Positions 1 through 7,849 of a stretch of DNA of 41,883 bases are shown here, in pieces; within the stretch, counting starts at the first letter, position 1; each line of letters opens with the position of its first letter. A model generated the notes under the pieces. That model was not told the DNA's origin. It saw only the letters and a program-made list of their open reading frames with translations, and did no database searches. Both the position numbers and the translations under genes were made by a program. The stretch spans positions 1 to 41,883 of the forward strand of contig NZ_JAAPBF010000042.1 in NCBI RefSeq assembly GCF_022695985.1, read 5' to 3'. This DNA is from Streptomyces sp. NP-1717 (GTDB lineage Bacteria; Actinomycetota; Actinomycetes; Streptomycetales; Streptomycetaceae).

Positions 1-141
1 ACCCCGCCCCCCTCACGCCGGTGGTCCCGACGGTCACCGACCGTCGTCCACCGACCCGCGCCACAACAAGCCCGGCCGGCGATTGAGGCCGAAACGGTCC
101 GCAGCCGCGAACGGCACCGCAACCGCACCCCCCTCTCGCTA

Positions 142-170
142 GTGACACGTTGAGTTTCAATCCGTACGCT
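142..170 (+). promoter_or_regulatory. hutH promoter, leaderless type
   Basis: A -35-like GTGACA (142-147) and a -10-like TACGCT (165-170) are separated by 17 bp. Seven bases after the -10 comes the ATG at 178, so transcription would start at or beside the initiation codon. There is no Shine-Dalgarno sequence before 178. This supports 178 rather than the in-frame ATG at 184 as the start of hutH. Confidence 0.55.
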
Positions 171-177
171 CCTGAAT

Positions 178-1725
178 ATGGATATGCACACTGTCGTCGT
201 GGGGCCGGCCGGCACCACCGCCGAGGATGTCGTCGCCGTCGCCCGCGGCAACGCCCGCGTCGAGCTCTCCGCCGACGCCCTCTCCGCCCTCGCCGCCGCC
301 CGCGAGATCGTCGACGCGCTCGCCGCCAAGCCCGAGCCCGTCTACGGCGTCTCCACCGGCTTCGGCGCGCTCGCCAGCCGCGCCATCGGTCCGGACCTGC
401 GCGGGCGGCTCCAGCGCAACATCGTGCGGTCGCACGCCGCCGGCATGGGCCCCCGCGTCGAGCGCGAGGTCGTGCGGGCGCTGATGTTCCTGCGGCTCAA
501 GACCGTCGCGTCCGGGCACACCGGCGTACGCCCGCTGGTCGCGCAGACCATGGCGGACGTACTGAACGCCGGGATCACGCCCGTCGTGCACGAGTACGGC
601 TCCCTCGGCTGCTCCGGCGACCTCGCGCCGCTCTCCCACTGCGCGCTGACGCTGATGGGCGAGGGTGACGCGGAAGGACCGGACGGCGTGCTGAAGCCCG
701 CCGGCGAGCTGCTGGCCGCGCACGGCATCAAGCCCGTCGAGCTGCGGGAGAAGGAGGGGCTCGCGCTTCTCAACGGCACCGACGGAATGCTCGGCATGCT
801 GGTCATGGCACTCGCCGATCTCCAGCGGCTCTACACCTCCGCCGACATCACCGCCGCGCTGACCCTGGAGGCCCTGCTCGGCACCGACAAGGTCCTCGCC
901 CCCGAGCTGCACGCCATCCGTCCGCACCCCGGCCAAGGCGCCAGCGCCGACAACATGCTGCGGGTGCTCGCCGGGTCCGGGCTGACCGGCCACTTCCAGG
1001 AGGACGCGGCGCCCCGCGTGCAGGACGCGTACTCCGTGCGCTGCGCCCCGCAGGTCGCCGGCGCGGGCCGGGACACCCTCGCGTACGCCCGGACCGTCGC
1101 GGACCGCGAGCTGGCCTCCTCCGTCGACAACCCGGTGGTGCTGCCGGACGGCCGCGTGGAGTCCAACGGCAACTTCCACGGCGCCCCCGTCGCCTACGTC
1201 CTGGACTTCCTCGCGATCGTCGCCGCCGACCTCGGCTCCATCGCCGAGCGCCGCACCGACCGGCTGCTCGACAAGAACCGTTCGCACGGTCTGCCCGCCT
1301 TCCTCGCGGACGACCCCGGCGTCGACTCGGGCCTGATGATCGCCCAGTACACCCAGGCCGCGCTGGTCAGCGAGATGAAGCGGCTGGCCGTCCCGGCGTC
1401 CGTCGACTCCATCCCGTCGTCGGCGATGCAGGAGGACCACGTCTCCATGGGGTGGTCGGCGGCGCGCAAGCTCCGTACCGCCGTCGGGAACCTGACCCGC
1501 GTCGTCGCCGTCGAGCTGTACGCGGCGACCCGCGCGATCGAGCTGCGTACGGGCCTGATGCCCGCGCCCGCCTCGCTCGCCGTCATCGAGGCGCTGCGCG
1601 CGGCGGGAATAGAGGGCCCGGGCCCCGACCGGTTCCTGGCCCCGGATCTCGCGGCGGCCGACGCGTTCGTGCGCGAGGGCCTGCTGGTGGCGGCGGTGGA
1701 GCCGGTGACCGGCCCGCTGGCCTGA
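178..1725 (+). CDS. hutH: Histidine ammonia-lyase (histidase)
   Basis: This enzyme deaminates L-histidine to urocanate, the first step of histidine catabolism, in the cytoplasm. The 515-residue length is normal for the family. The catalytic tyrosine is in YGVSTGFG (about Y56). The MIO prosthetic-group triad is in GSLGCSGDLAPLSH, as Cys145-Ser146-Gly147 in place of the usual Ala-Ser-Gly. Further family motifs are NGTDGM, the QDAYSVRC segment and SSVDNP. Start 178 is preferred because a promoter of leaderless spacing ends seven bases upstream; the ATG at 184 is the alternative. A strong hairpin follows the gene. The rest of the hut pathway is not adjacent, as is common in Streptomyces where hut genes are scattered. 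Identification is firm. Confidence 0.96.
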   Translation: MDMHTVVVGPAGTTAEDVVAVARGNARVELSADALSALAAAREIVDALAAKPEPVYGVSTGFGALASRAIGPDLRGRLQRNIVRSHAAGMGPRVEREVVRALMFLRLKTVASGHTGVRPLVAQTMADVLNAGITPVVHEYGSLGCSGDLAPLSHCALTLMGEGDAEGPDGVLKPAGELLAAHGIKPVELREKEGLALLNGTDGMLGMLVMALADLQRLYTSADITAALTLEALLGTDKVLAPELHAIRPHPGQGASADNMLRVLAGSGLTGHFQEDAAPRVQDAYSVRCAPQVAGAGRDTLAYARTVADRELASSVDNPVVLPDGRVESNGNFHGAPVAYVLDFLAIVAADLGSIAERRTDRLLDKNRSHGLPAFLADDPGVDSGLMIAQYTQAALVSEMKRLAVPASVDSIPSSAMQEDHVSMGWSAARKLRTAVGNLTRVVAVELYAATRAIELRTGLMPAPASLAVIEALRAAGIEGPGPDRFLAPDLAAADAFVREGLLVAAVEPVTGPLA

Positions 1726-1739
1726 GCCCCGGGACACGT

Positions 1740-1771
1740 GAAGGGGGCCGCCCGGCCGGGCGGCCCCCTTC
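1740..1771. terminator. Bidirectional terminator between hutH and the LAETG gene
   Basis: A perfect inverted repeat has 14-bp arms (1740-1753 and 1758-1771), a 4-nt loop, and is followed by GTCTGTCT. It lies between the convergent 3' ends of hutH (1725) and the small wall protein (1789). Confidence 0.85.
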
Positions 1772-1788
1772 GTCTGTCTACCGCCGCG

Positions 1789-2064
1789 TCAGAGCGCGGA
1801 CGCGCCTCTGCGTGAGTGCGCGACGAACGCCGCACCCACGCACAGGAACGCCGTCCCGGCGATCAGGTAGGGCGTGGTGTCCACGCCCGCTCCCGTCTCG
1901 GCGAGGGTGAGGCCTGCCGAGGTCTCCCGGTCGGCTGCGGCGGACTGCTGCTGATCCGTGCTCTGCTCGCCCGTGGCGTTCGCCGAGGGGACGAACCACA
2001 TGGCGCAGAGCAGGATCCCGGCGGCTACGGCCGTGAGCAGCGGTCGGCGTACGGACACGTACAC
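1789..2064 (-). CDS. Small LAxTG sortase-substrate surface protein
   Basis: This is a 91-residue exported protein. It has a basic N-terminus (SVRRPLL), a hydrophobic signal segment ending near SANA, a Gln/Ser/Ala-rich middle, then the sorting signal LAETG, a hydrophobic stretch (YLIAGTAFLCVGAAFVA) and a basic SRRG tail. LAxTG is the motif recognised by class E sortases of Streptomyces, so the mature protein of roughly 40 residues before LAETG is probably linked to peptidoglycan. The GTG at 2064 is chosen because AAGGGAG lies about nine bases upstream; the frame stays open to 2211 without a better ribosome site. A second GTG two codons on is possible. The binding partner or role is unknown. 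It resembles short chaplin-sized wall proteins only in architecture and no chaplin domain is visible. Confidence 0.75.
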   Translation of the reverse strand: MYVSVRRPLLTAVAAGILLCAMWFVPSANATGEQSTDQQQSAAADRETSAGLTLAETGAGVDTTPYLIAGTAFLCVGAAFVAHSRRGASAL

Positions 2065-2172
2065 GTAATCGATCTCCCTTGGGAAAACGCCGAATTGGCT
2101 GGGTGCGCTGATGCTAGTGAAAGCAGCGGGTCGCGGGAAAGTCGCCCGGGGCCGGGGGCCTACTCTCCGGTT

Positions 2173-2580
2173 ATGAGCACTCCGGAGACATCCCGCTTTG
2201 TCCGTCTGCACGTCGAACTAGTACTGGAGATCGACGATCCGCGGGCGCTGACCGCCGCCGCGCTGACCCGTATCGCGACGGACGATTCCCTGCCGGCCGA
2301 GGAACGCGAGCATGCCAGGTCGGCGGTGGGGGAAGACGCGGCAGAGGCCCTCGCGTATCTCGTGGAGCCGTCGGAGCTGGTCGGCGAGGTGCCCGGGGTG
2401 GAGCTCGCCCAGGCGTCGTGGAGCAGTGAGCGGATCGAGTACGACCCGAAAACCCTGGAATGGGATCTGGACGAGTACGACGAGGCGGAAGGTGACAATG
2501 GTGACGCGGAGGGTGTCGGTGACGGTGACGGTGACGTTGGTGTCGGCGGTGGGGAGATCGGCCGCCCCGGCGGGATCTAG
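2173..2580 (+). CDS. Conserved hypothetical acidic protein
   Basis: The protein has 135 residues and I do not recognise a named family. The first ~100 residues look globular, with a beta-strand-like opening (FVRLHVELVLEI) and mixed helices including EEREHARSAV. The last ~33 residues are low complexity, rich in Asp, Glu and Gly, and encoded by near-tandem GGTGAC repeats, so this tail may vary between strains. There is no signal peptide or membrane segment. The ATG at 2173 has no ribosome-binding site. A -10-like TACTCT (2161-2166) lies six bases upstream, so a leaderless transcript is likely. It diverges from the LAETG gene and precedes the L,D-transpeptidase. Confidence 0.7.
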   Translation: MSTPETSRFVRLHVELVLEIDDPRALTAAALTRIATDDSLPAEEREHARSAVGEDAAEALAYLVEPSELVGEVPGVELAQASWSSERIEYDPKTLEWDLDEYDEAEGDNGDAEGVGDGDGDVGVGGGEIGRPGGI

Positions 2581-2774
2581 TCCGCGGGCGTGACACCCTT
2601 GTTCCCGGGGCGCTGTGTGACGCGCGCCCCGGGGCTGACAGAAGCGCCGCTCGTGTACATCCCGAAGTGCGAGTGGCGTTGCACACATCTTCGTCCGATG
2701 TGGAACCGGACGAACCGGCACGGGTGTTCTTAAAGGTCATGGGCAGGGAATCGGCGACGATGGAGAAGCGTGTG

Positions 2775-4028
2775 ATGACGAACGGCAAGCGGCGCAAGGG
2801 CCTGACGGCCGCGTCCGCACTGCTCGGCGGGGTTCTGGTGCTCTCGGCCTGTAGCGGTGGCGACGGTGACAAGGACGCCGGAGCCGAGCGTTCGAAGGAT
2901 TCGCAGGCGCAGGTGGACGAGGCCGCGGCGAAGGACACGTCCGAGGCCCAGATAGCCATCTCGCCCAAGAACGGCGCCGACAACGCGAGCATCAACAACG
3001 CCGCCAAGGTCACCGTCACCAAGGGCACGCTCACCAAGGTCGAGATGACCACCGCGGAGGGGGCCGCCGTCAAGGGCACCCTGGCCGCCGACGCGAAGAG
3101 CTGGAAGCCGGACGGCCAGCTGGAGCGCTCGACGACGTACAAGATCGTCGCCACGGCGAAGGACTCCAAGGACCGCGAGGCCCACGAGAACTCCTCCTTC
3201 ACCACCGTCTCGCCGGACAACAGCTTCATCGGCAACTTCACGCCCGAGGACGGTTCGACCGTCGGCGTCGGAATGCCGGTCTCGCTCAACTTCGACAAGG
3301 GCATCACCGACAAGGCCGCCGTGCAGGGCGGGATCACCGTCACGTCGAGCAGCGGCCAGGAGGTCGTCGGTCACTGGTTCAACTCGCAGCGCCTGGACTT
3401 CCGCCCCGAGCAGTACTGGCAGGGCGGCTCCACCGTCACCCTGAAGCTCGCGCTCGACGGCGTCGAGGGCGCGGACGGTGTCTTCGGGGTCCAGCAGAAG
3501 ACGGTCACCTTCAAGATCGGCCGCAATCAGGTGTCGACGGTCGACACCAAGGCCAAGACGATGACCGTCCAGCAGGACGGCAAGACGATCAAGACGATCC
3601 CGATCTCCGCCGGCTCCCCGGAGAACCCGACGTACAACGGTCAGATGGTGATCTCCGAGAAGTTCAAGGAGACCCGGATGAACGGTGCCACGGTCGGTTT
3701 CACGGACGACGACGGCAAGGGTGAGTACGACATCAAGGACGTCCCGCACGCGATGCGGCTCTCCACGTCGGGCACCTTCATCCACGGCAACTACTGGGGC
3801 GACGACTCGATCTTCGGTTCGACCAACACCAGCCACGGCTGTGTCGGTCTGAACGACGTGAAGGGCGCGAACGACCCCGGCCAGCCGGGTGCCTGGTTCT
3901 TCGACAACTCCATCGTCGGTGACGTGGTCGTCGTCAAGAACTCCCCGGACAAGACCATCCAGCCCGACAACGGCCTCAACGGCTGGAACCTGAGCTGGGC
4001 CGACTGGCAGGCCGGTTCCGCCGCCTGA
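2775..4028 (+). CDS. L,D-transpeptidase lipoprotein
   Basis: This is a cell-wall enzyme predicted to make 3-3 peptidoglycan cross-links or attach proteins to meso-/LL-diaminopimelate stems outside the membrane. From ATG 2775 the 417-residue protein has a lipoprotein signal peptide ending in the lipobox LSAC (Cys26). Two Ig-like beta-sandwich domains follow (about residues 60-275, with FTPEDGSTVGVGMPV marking the second), then a YkuD catalytic domain. Active-site residues are His347 (FIHGNYW) and His354/Cys356 in SHGCVGLND. The length and the Ig-Ig-YkuD order match mycobacterial Ldt enzymes such as LdtMt2. In-frame ATGs at 2739 and 2760 are alternatives. 2775 gives the best lipoprotein signal, with GGAG nine bases upstream. 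A strong terminator follows. Confidence 0.92.
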   Translation: MTNGKRRKGLTAASALLGGVLVLSACSGGDGDKDAGAERSKDSQAQVDEAAAKDTSEAQIAISPKNGADNASINNAAKVTVTKGTLTKVEMTTAEGAAVKGTLAADAKSWKPDGQLERSTTYKIVATAKDSKDREAHENSSFTTVSPDNSFIGNFTPEDGSTVGVGMPVSLNFDKGITDKAAVQGGITVTSSSGQEVVGHWFNSQRLDFRPEQYWQGGSTVTLKLALDGVEGADGVFGVQQKTVTFKIGRNQVSTVDTKAKTMTVQQDGKTIKTIPISAGSPENPTYNGQMVISEKFKETRMNGATVGFTDDDGKGEYDIKDVPHAMRLSTSGTFIHGNYWGDDSIFGSTNTSHGCVGLNDVKGANDPGQPGAWFFDNSIVGDVVVVKNSPDKTIQPDNGLNGWNLSWADWQAGSAA

Positions 4029-4055
4029 TCCCGCCCCTTCTCAGTCCCGTCCCGT

Positions 4056-4090
4056 ACCGCGGCGGCACCCGATCCGGGTGCCGCCGCGGT
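4056..4090 (+). terminator. Terminator after the L,D-transpeptidase
   Basis: A perfect inverted repeat has 15-bp arms (4056-4070, 4076-4090) and a 5-nt loop, starting 27 bases after the stop codon. Confidence 0.85.
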
Positions 4091-4220
4091 GTGCGTGGGC
4101 AAGACTTATGAGGATTGTGTGCCCTTCCGTGCAACCAACGGCGCGGAAAGGCGGTCTCACTGTCCGGGAAGCGCCGACAACTCGGGGGCGCGGACCCGGT
4201 AGTGAGCGTAGGTTCGGATC

Positions 4221-5213
4221 ATGCTGATGACTCTGGGAACCCCGCCGTCGGAGGCGGAGACAGACGCCTGGCATGACGTGATCGCGGCTGCCCATCTCCA
4301 GGACGTGCCCGCTTCCGTCCCGGAACCCGGCCGTACGGAGACCGCCGGGAAGTTGCGCGTGCAGTCGCCCAACGCGCGGATGGTCCATCTGGTGTCGTCG
4401 GCTCCCGACGGGTCGTACGACGGCGTCGCCACGCTGCTGCTGTTCACCGAGGAGAGCAACCGGCACACCGCCTTCCTCGACGCCCTGGTCGTCCGTCCCG
4501 AGGCCAGACGCCGGGGCGTGGGCGCCGCGCTCTGGGGCGCGATACGGGCCGAACTGGCCGCCGACGGGCGCGGTTCGGTCTCCACCATGCTCGAAGTGGG
4601 TGGCGCCGGCGAGGCGTTCGTCGACGGCCTGGGATTCGCCAAGGTGCTGCCGCTGACCTGGTACGTCCAGCGGGTCCGGGAGGCGGACGCCGCACTGCCC
4701 GAGCCGCGACTGCCCGACGGCTACCGCTTCGCGGACTGGGACGGCGTCGTGCCGGACGCGCTGGCCGACGAGTTCGCGCGGGCGCACGACGTGATGCGCG
4801 ACGCCCCCGGCGGCGGTGTGGAAGAGCTGACGCCGCGCTGGGACGCGGAGCGGGTACGCGGCGCCGCCCGGCTCGTCGACGACCGCGGCGGCATCCTCCT
4901 CACCTCGGTGGTGCTGGCGGAGAACGAGGGCGGTGGCGCGGGGAGCATCGCCGCGTACAGCGAACTCGTCCTGCGCGACCCGTCCCACACCCGGGCGCTC
5001 CAGTACGACACGGTGGTCGTACCGGAGCACCGGGGGCGCGGACTCGGCCGGGCGGTCAAGCGCCATCTGCTGGGCACGCTCGCCGAACGCCATCCCGGAG
5101 TACGGGAGATCAGTACCAGCGTCGCCGACGACAACGCGCCGATGCTGGCCGTGAACGCGGCGCTCGGCTACCGGCGCGAGAGGCCGGCCGGGATCTTCCA
5201 GGCCAAGCTCTAG
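4221..5213 (+). CDS. Tandem GNAT-family N-acetyltransferase
   Basis: This is a 330-residue protein with two GNAT folds. The N-terminal copy carries the acetyl-CoA pyrophosphate-binding motif RRRGVGAAL preceded by the strand ALVVRPEA (about residues 90-104). The C-terminal copy carries EHRGRGLGRAVK after YDTVVVP (about 255-280), and ends with the typical N-x-x-M-x-x-x-N-x-x-x-G-Y segment (DDNAPMLAVNAALGY). The double-domain layout is like mycothiol synthase MshD, but the motifs do not identify the acceptor, so no symbol is given. No ribosome site precedes ATG 4221. TAGGTT at 4209-4214 sits six bases upstream, consistent with leaderless expression. It converges on the ABC-F gene with only 24 bases between stops. 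Confidence 0.85.
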   Translation: MLMTLGTPPSEAETDAWHDVIAAAHLQDVPASVPEPGRTETAGKLRVQSPNARMVHLVSSAPDGSYDGVATLLLFTEESNRHTAFLDALVVRPEARRRGVGAALWGAIRAELAADGRGSVSTMLEVGGAGEAFVDGLGFAKVLPLTWYVQRVREADAALPEPRLPDGYRFADWDGVVPDALADEFARAHDVMRDAPGGGVEELTPRWDAERVRGAARLVDDRGGILLTSVVLAENEGGGAGSIAAYSELVLRDPSHTRALQYDTVVVPEHRGRGLGRAVKRHLLGTLAERHPGVREISTSVADDNAPMLAVNAALGYRRERPAGIFQAKL

Positions 5214-5237
5214 CCAACCGGCGGGTGTCGGGCCGTC

Positions 5238-6857
5238 TCAGCCCTCCGTCACCACCCTTCCCGCACGCAACTCCAGCCGCTCGCCCGCGAATTCGCCCCG
5301 GAAGCGGCGGTCGTGCGAGACCACCACCACAGCGCCCGCGTACGAGGCGAGCGCCCGCTCCAGATCCTCCACCAGGCTCAGCGCCACATGGTTCGTCGGC
5401 TCGTCCAGGATCAGCAGATCGGCGGGGACCGTCAGCAGCCTCGCCAGTTCGAGCCTGCGCCGCTGACCCACCGAGAGCCCGGCCACGGGCACCGGCAGGT
5501 CCTCCTCCCGGAACAGCCCGAGAGCCAGCAGCTCGTCCCTGTGCTCATCGGGCAGCCCCCGGCGGCCCGCCGCGAACGCCCCCAGCAACGACAGCCGCGG
5601 GGCCGTCGCCGCCGTGGGCAACTCCTGTGCCAGATAGCCGACCTGGGCCGTACGGTGGGCGCTGCCCGCGTCCGGCGGGAGATCCCCGGCCAGCACCCGC
5701 AGCAGCGTGGTCTTGCCCGCGCCGTTGGGCCCGTCGACCAGCAGCCGGGCCCCCGCCTTCACCTGGAGCGCGTCCACCCGCAGCCGGTCCCCGACGGCGA
5801 CGCCCGACAGCTCCGCCAGGATCCCGTCCGCTCCGGTGGTGGCCGGGTCGGCCGCGAACGTGAGCGGCTCCGGCGGCGCGGGCACCGGCTCCCGCTCCAG
5901 CCGTTCCAGCCGTACCCGCGCCGCCCTGACCTGGCCGGACAGCTTCGCCTCGTGCGAACGGCGGTGCTTGCCGAAGCCCTGCCCGGGATCCTTCCCGGTG
6001 GCCGCGAGCCGTTGCCCGGCGGCGGCGACCAGCTCCTTCGTACGGGCCAGGTCCGCCAGATACTCCTGGTGGTCCTGCTCCCAGCGGTGGCGGGCCGCGG
6101 CCTTGGCCGTGCGGTAGCCGTTCCAGCCGTCGCCGTACCGCGTCACGGCGCGGGTGTCGCGGTCGACCTCCAGGATCGTCGTCGCGACGCGCTCCAGGAA
6201 CGCGCGGTCGTGGGTGACGGCGACCACCGTCCCGCGGTGCGCCCTGAGCTGGTCCTCCAGATAGGTGGTGGCCCGGAGATCGAGATGGTTGGTCGGCTCG
6301 TCGAGCAGCAGCAGCTCGGGCGCCGAAGCCAGGACGCAGGCCAGCGCCACCCGGGACTGCTCGCCGCCGGAGAGCGAACCGAGCGGGCGCTCCCGGCCGA
6401 CATGGGCGAGCCCGAGCCCGTGCATGGCTGCGTCGACGCGGGCGTCCGCAGCGTAGCCGTCGCGGTCCTCGTAGGCGGTCAACAGATCGCCGTACGCGGC
6501 CAGTTCGGCTTCGGTGGCGTCGGCGAGCGACGCTTCGGCGGCGCTGATCCGGCGTTCGAGCTCCCGCAGGTCCGCGAGGGCCGCGTCGACAGCGGCCTGC
6601 ACGGAGCTGCCGGGATCGAGCCCGAGGGTCTGGGAGAGATACCCGACCCCGCCGGGGAACAGGACGGTGACCTCACCGCCGTCCGGCCGCTCGGCCCCGG
6701 CCAGCAGCCGCAGCAGGGTGGACTTCCCCGAGCCGTTCTCCCCGATGACACCGGCCCTCTCACCGGGCCGGACGGACAGTGACACCTGATCGAGGACGGT
6801 CCGGTCGCCGTACGACTTCGAGACGTCTCTCAACGACAATTGGGCGCGTTCGCGCAT
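5238..6857 (-). CDS. ABC-F subfamily ATPase (ribosome-associated)
   Basis: This 539-residue protein has two fused ATPase domains and no membrane segment, the ABC-F layout. Domain 1 has Walker A GENGSGKS (residues 39-46), signature LSGGEQ and Walker B LLLLDEPTNHLDL. A basic charged linker follows (about 240-330). Domain 2 has GPNGAGKTT, the variant signature LSVGQRRR and LLILDEPTNHVAL. ABC-F proteins bind the ribosomal E site, and many Streptomyces members protect ribosomes from macrolides, lincosamides, streptogramins or pleuromutilins. Whether this one does so cannot be read from sequence. Ribosome site GGAAG lies four bases before the ATG. A short tyrosine-rich ORF and competing hairpins lie upstream, suggesting antibiotic-inducible attenuation, as for resistance members of this family. 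Confidence 0.92.
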   Translation of the reverse strand: MRERAQLSLRDVSKSYGDRTVLDQVSLSVRPGERAGVIGENGSGKSTLLRLLAGAERPDGGEVTVLFPGGVGYLSQTLGLDPGSSVQAAVDAALADLRELERRISAAEASLADATEAELAAYGDLLTAYEDRDGYAADARVDAAMHGLGLAHVGRERPLGSLSGGEQSRVALACVLASAPELLLLDEPTNHLDLRATTYLEDQLRAHRGTVVAVTHDRAFLERVATTILEVDRDTRAVTRYGDGWNGYRTAKAAARHRWEQDHQEYLADLARTKELVAAAGQRLAATGKDPGQGFGKHRRSHEAKLSGQVRAARVRLERLEREPVPAPPEPLTFAADPATTGADGILAELSGVAVGDRLRVDALQVKAGARLLVDGPNGAGKTTLLRVLAGDLPPDAGSAHRTAQVGYLAQELPTAATAPRLSLLGAFAAGRRGLPDEHRDELLALGLFREEDLPVPVAGLSVGQRRRLELARLLTVPADLLILDEPTNHVALSLVEDLERALASYAGAVVVVSHDRRFRGEFAGERLELRAGRVVTEG

Positions 6858-6944
6858 GCTTCTTCCCTGAAAGTGACATGCCCGCGAAAGTGCGCGCGTC
6901 GGCGCACGGCGGAGCAGGGTGATGTCGGACGGGCGGAGAGAAGG

Positions 6945-6992
6945 GGACGCCGGCGGTCCGCTACGGGACCTGGGCCGGGGCGTCCGCGCCCG
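6945..6992 (-). promoter_or_regulatory. Mutually exclusive hairpins in the ABC-F leader
   Basis: Directly after the leader peptide stop, a 5-bp stem (6987-6991 with 6978-6982, 4-nt loop) competes with a longer-range 7-bp stem. The longer stem pairs 6979-6985 with 6945-6951 (GGACGCC/GGCGTCC). The shared bases cannot be in both. This is the arrangement expected of a ribosome-position-sensing attenuator. No free energies were calculated. Confidence 0.45.
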
Positions 6993-6995
6993 GAA

Positions 6996-7028
6996 TCAGC
7001 GGAAGTAGTAGTACGAGTACGAACCCAT
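6996..7028 (-). CDS. Leader peptide MGSYSYYYFR upstream of the ABC-F gene
   Basis: This is a ten-codon ORF, ATG 7028 to TGA 6996, too short for ordinary gene finding. Its product MGSYSYYYFR has four tyrosines and one phenylalanine in ten residues. It ends 138 bases before the ABC-F start, on the same strand and with no other gene between. A -10-like TACACT (7041-7036 on the minus strand) lies seven bases before the ATG and there is no ribosome site, so it is probably leaderless. No good -35 was found. Short aromatic-rich leaders followed by alternative hairpins are a known feature of ribosome-mediated attenuation upstream of antibiotic-resistance genes. The assignment here is inference from position, composition and structure. 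Confidence 0.6.
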   Translation of the reverse strand: MGSYSYYYFR

Positions 7029-7035
7029 GTGGCCG

Positions 7036-7041
7036 AGTGTA
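7036..7041 (-). promoter_or_regulatory. -10 element of the ABC-F leader transcript
   Basis: TACACT on the minus strand, seven bases before the leader-peptide ATG. The -35 position is GC-rich without a recognisable hexamer. Confidence 0.4.
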
Positions 7042-7112
7042 ACGAGGGGCGCCCGAGCGCGCCCCGGTATTTCTTCCGGCCGCGCTCACGACCGTGCGCA
7101 CGACCCGCGCCG

Positions 7113-7820
7113 CTACAGCTTCGCCGCCAGCTCGAAGGCGTGGGCCGACACCCACGTGTACGCGGCCCGTACGTCGTCCACCACGCCCCGCTCGCGCAGC
7201 GCGGCCGTCGCCGGATCACCTCGGTCGGCCGACTCGTCGATGCCGCGCCAGCAGCGGTCCTGCCACCACAGGATCGTGCGGACGATGCCGTCGCGGTCGT
7301 CGAGCCCGTAGGCGTCGCAGACCAGGGTGATCCGGCGGGCCGCCTCCGCGACGTCCGGCACCCGGGGGCCGAGGTCCAGATACTGCCAGCAGACATGGGC
7401 GACGTCGTGGATACGGTCGCCGGGGGCCGCGAGGTCCCAGTCGATGAGGGCCACGGGCAGCCCGTCGGCGTAAACGGTGTTCCTGGGCGACAGGTCGTTG
7501 TGGCACACGACTTCGCGCCCGGCGGCGAGCGGCGATCCGGCCGTCAGGTCGTGGAACTCCCTGACGAGCTCCGCGACCCGCGCCAGCCGCGCGTCCGACA
7601 ACGGCAGGGAGACCTGCCCCTCGACGTACTGAAGTACCTCGCGCCCCTGCTCGTCCACGCCCCGGTAGCGGGGCGCCCCGCCCCAGCCCCGCGCCTCGAA
7701 CAGTTCCAGCAACTCCCTTGTGTACGCGGCCCGTCGAACCGACGGCGCCGAGCGCCGCACGGTGTCACCGACCCGTACGACCTCGTTGATGAACCCACCT
7801 GGCAGAGGAGTCTCGTCCAT
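7113..7820 (-). CDS. APH-fold phosphotransferase family protein
   Basis: This 235-residue kinase-like protein belongs to the aminoglycoside phosphotransferase/choline kinase superfamily. The catalytic Brenner motif is HNDLSPRN (His107-Asp109-Asn114), followed by the metal-binding IDWDLAAPGD (Asp127-Trp-Asp129). The N-terminal lobe is short (about 70 residues up to the hinge LQYVEGQ), making it smaller than classical antibiotic kinases of about 265-300 residues. The substrate is not predictable and may be a metabolite rather than an antibiotic. ATG 7820 is chosen because a G-rich ribosome site (GGGGGG) lies just upstream; the frame is open to 7853. It is separated by about 70 bases from the ABC-F leader promoter and is probably not cotranscribed with it. 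Confidence 0.8.
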   Translation of the reverse strand: MDETPLPGGFINEVVRVGDTVRRSAPSVRRAAYTRELLELFEARGWGGAPRYRGVDEQGREVLQYVEGQVSLPLSDARLARVAELVREFHDLTAGSPLAAGREVVCHNDLSPRNTVYADGLPVALIDWDLAAPGDRIHDVAHVCWQYLDLGPRVPDVAEAARRITLVCDAYGLDDRDGIVRTILWWQDRCWRGIDESADRGDPATAALRERGVVDDVRAAYTWVSAHAFELAAKL

Positions 7821-7849
7821 ACCCCCCACGATGCCAGGCCCCCGGCCCG

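Noticed and set aside
7113..7820. Assignment as an antibiotic-resistance aminoglycoside kinase
   Set aside because: Only the generic HNDxxxxN and DWD motifs are seen and the N-lobe is short. The same fold includes many metabolite kinases, so no resistance symbol is given.
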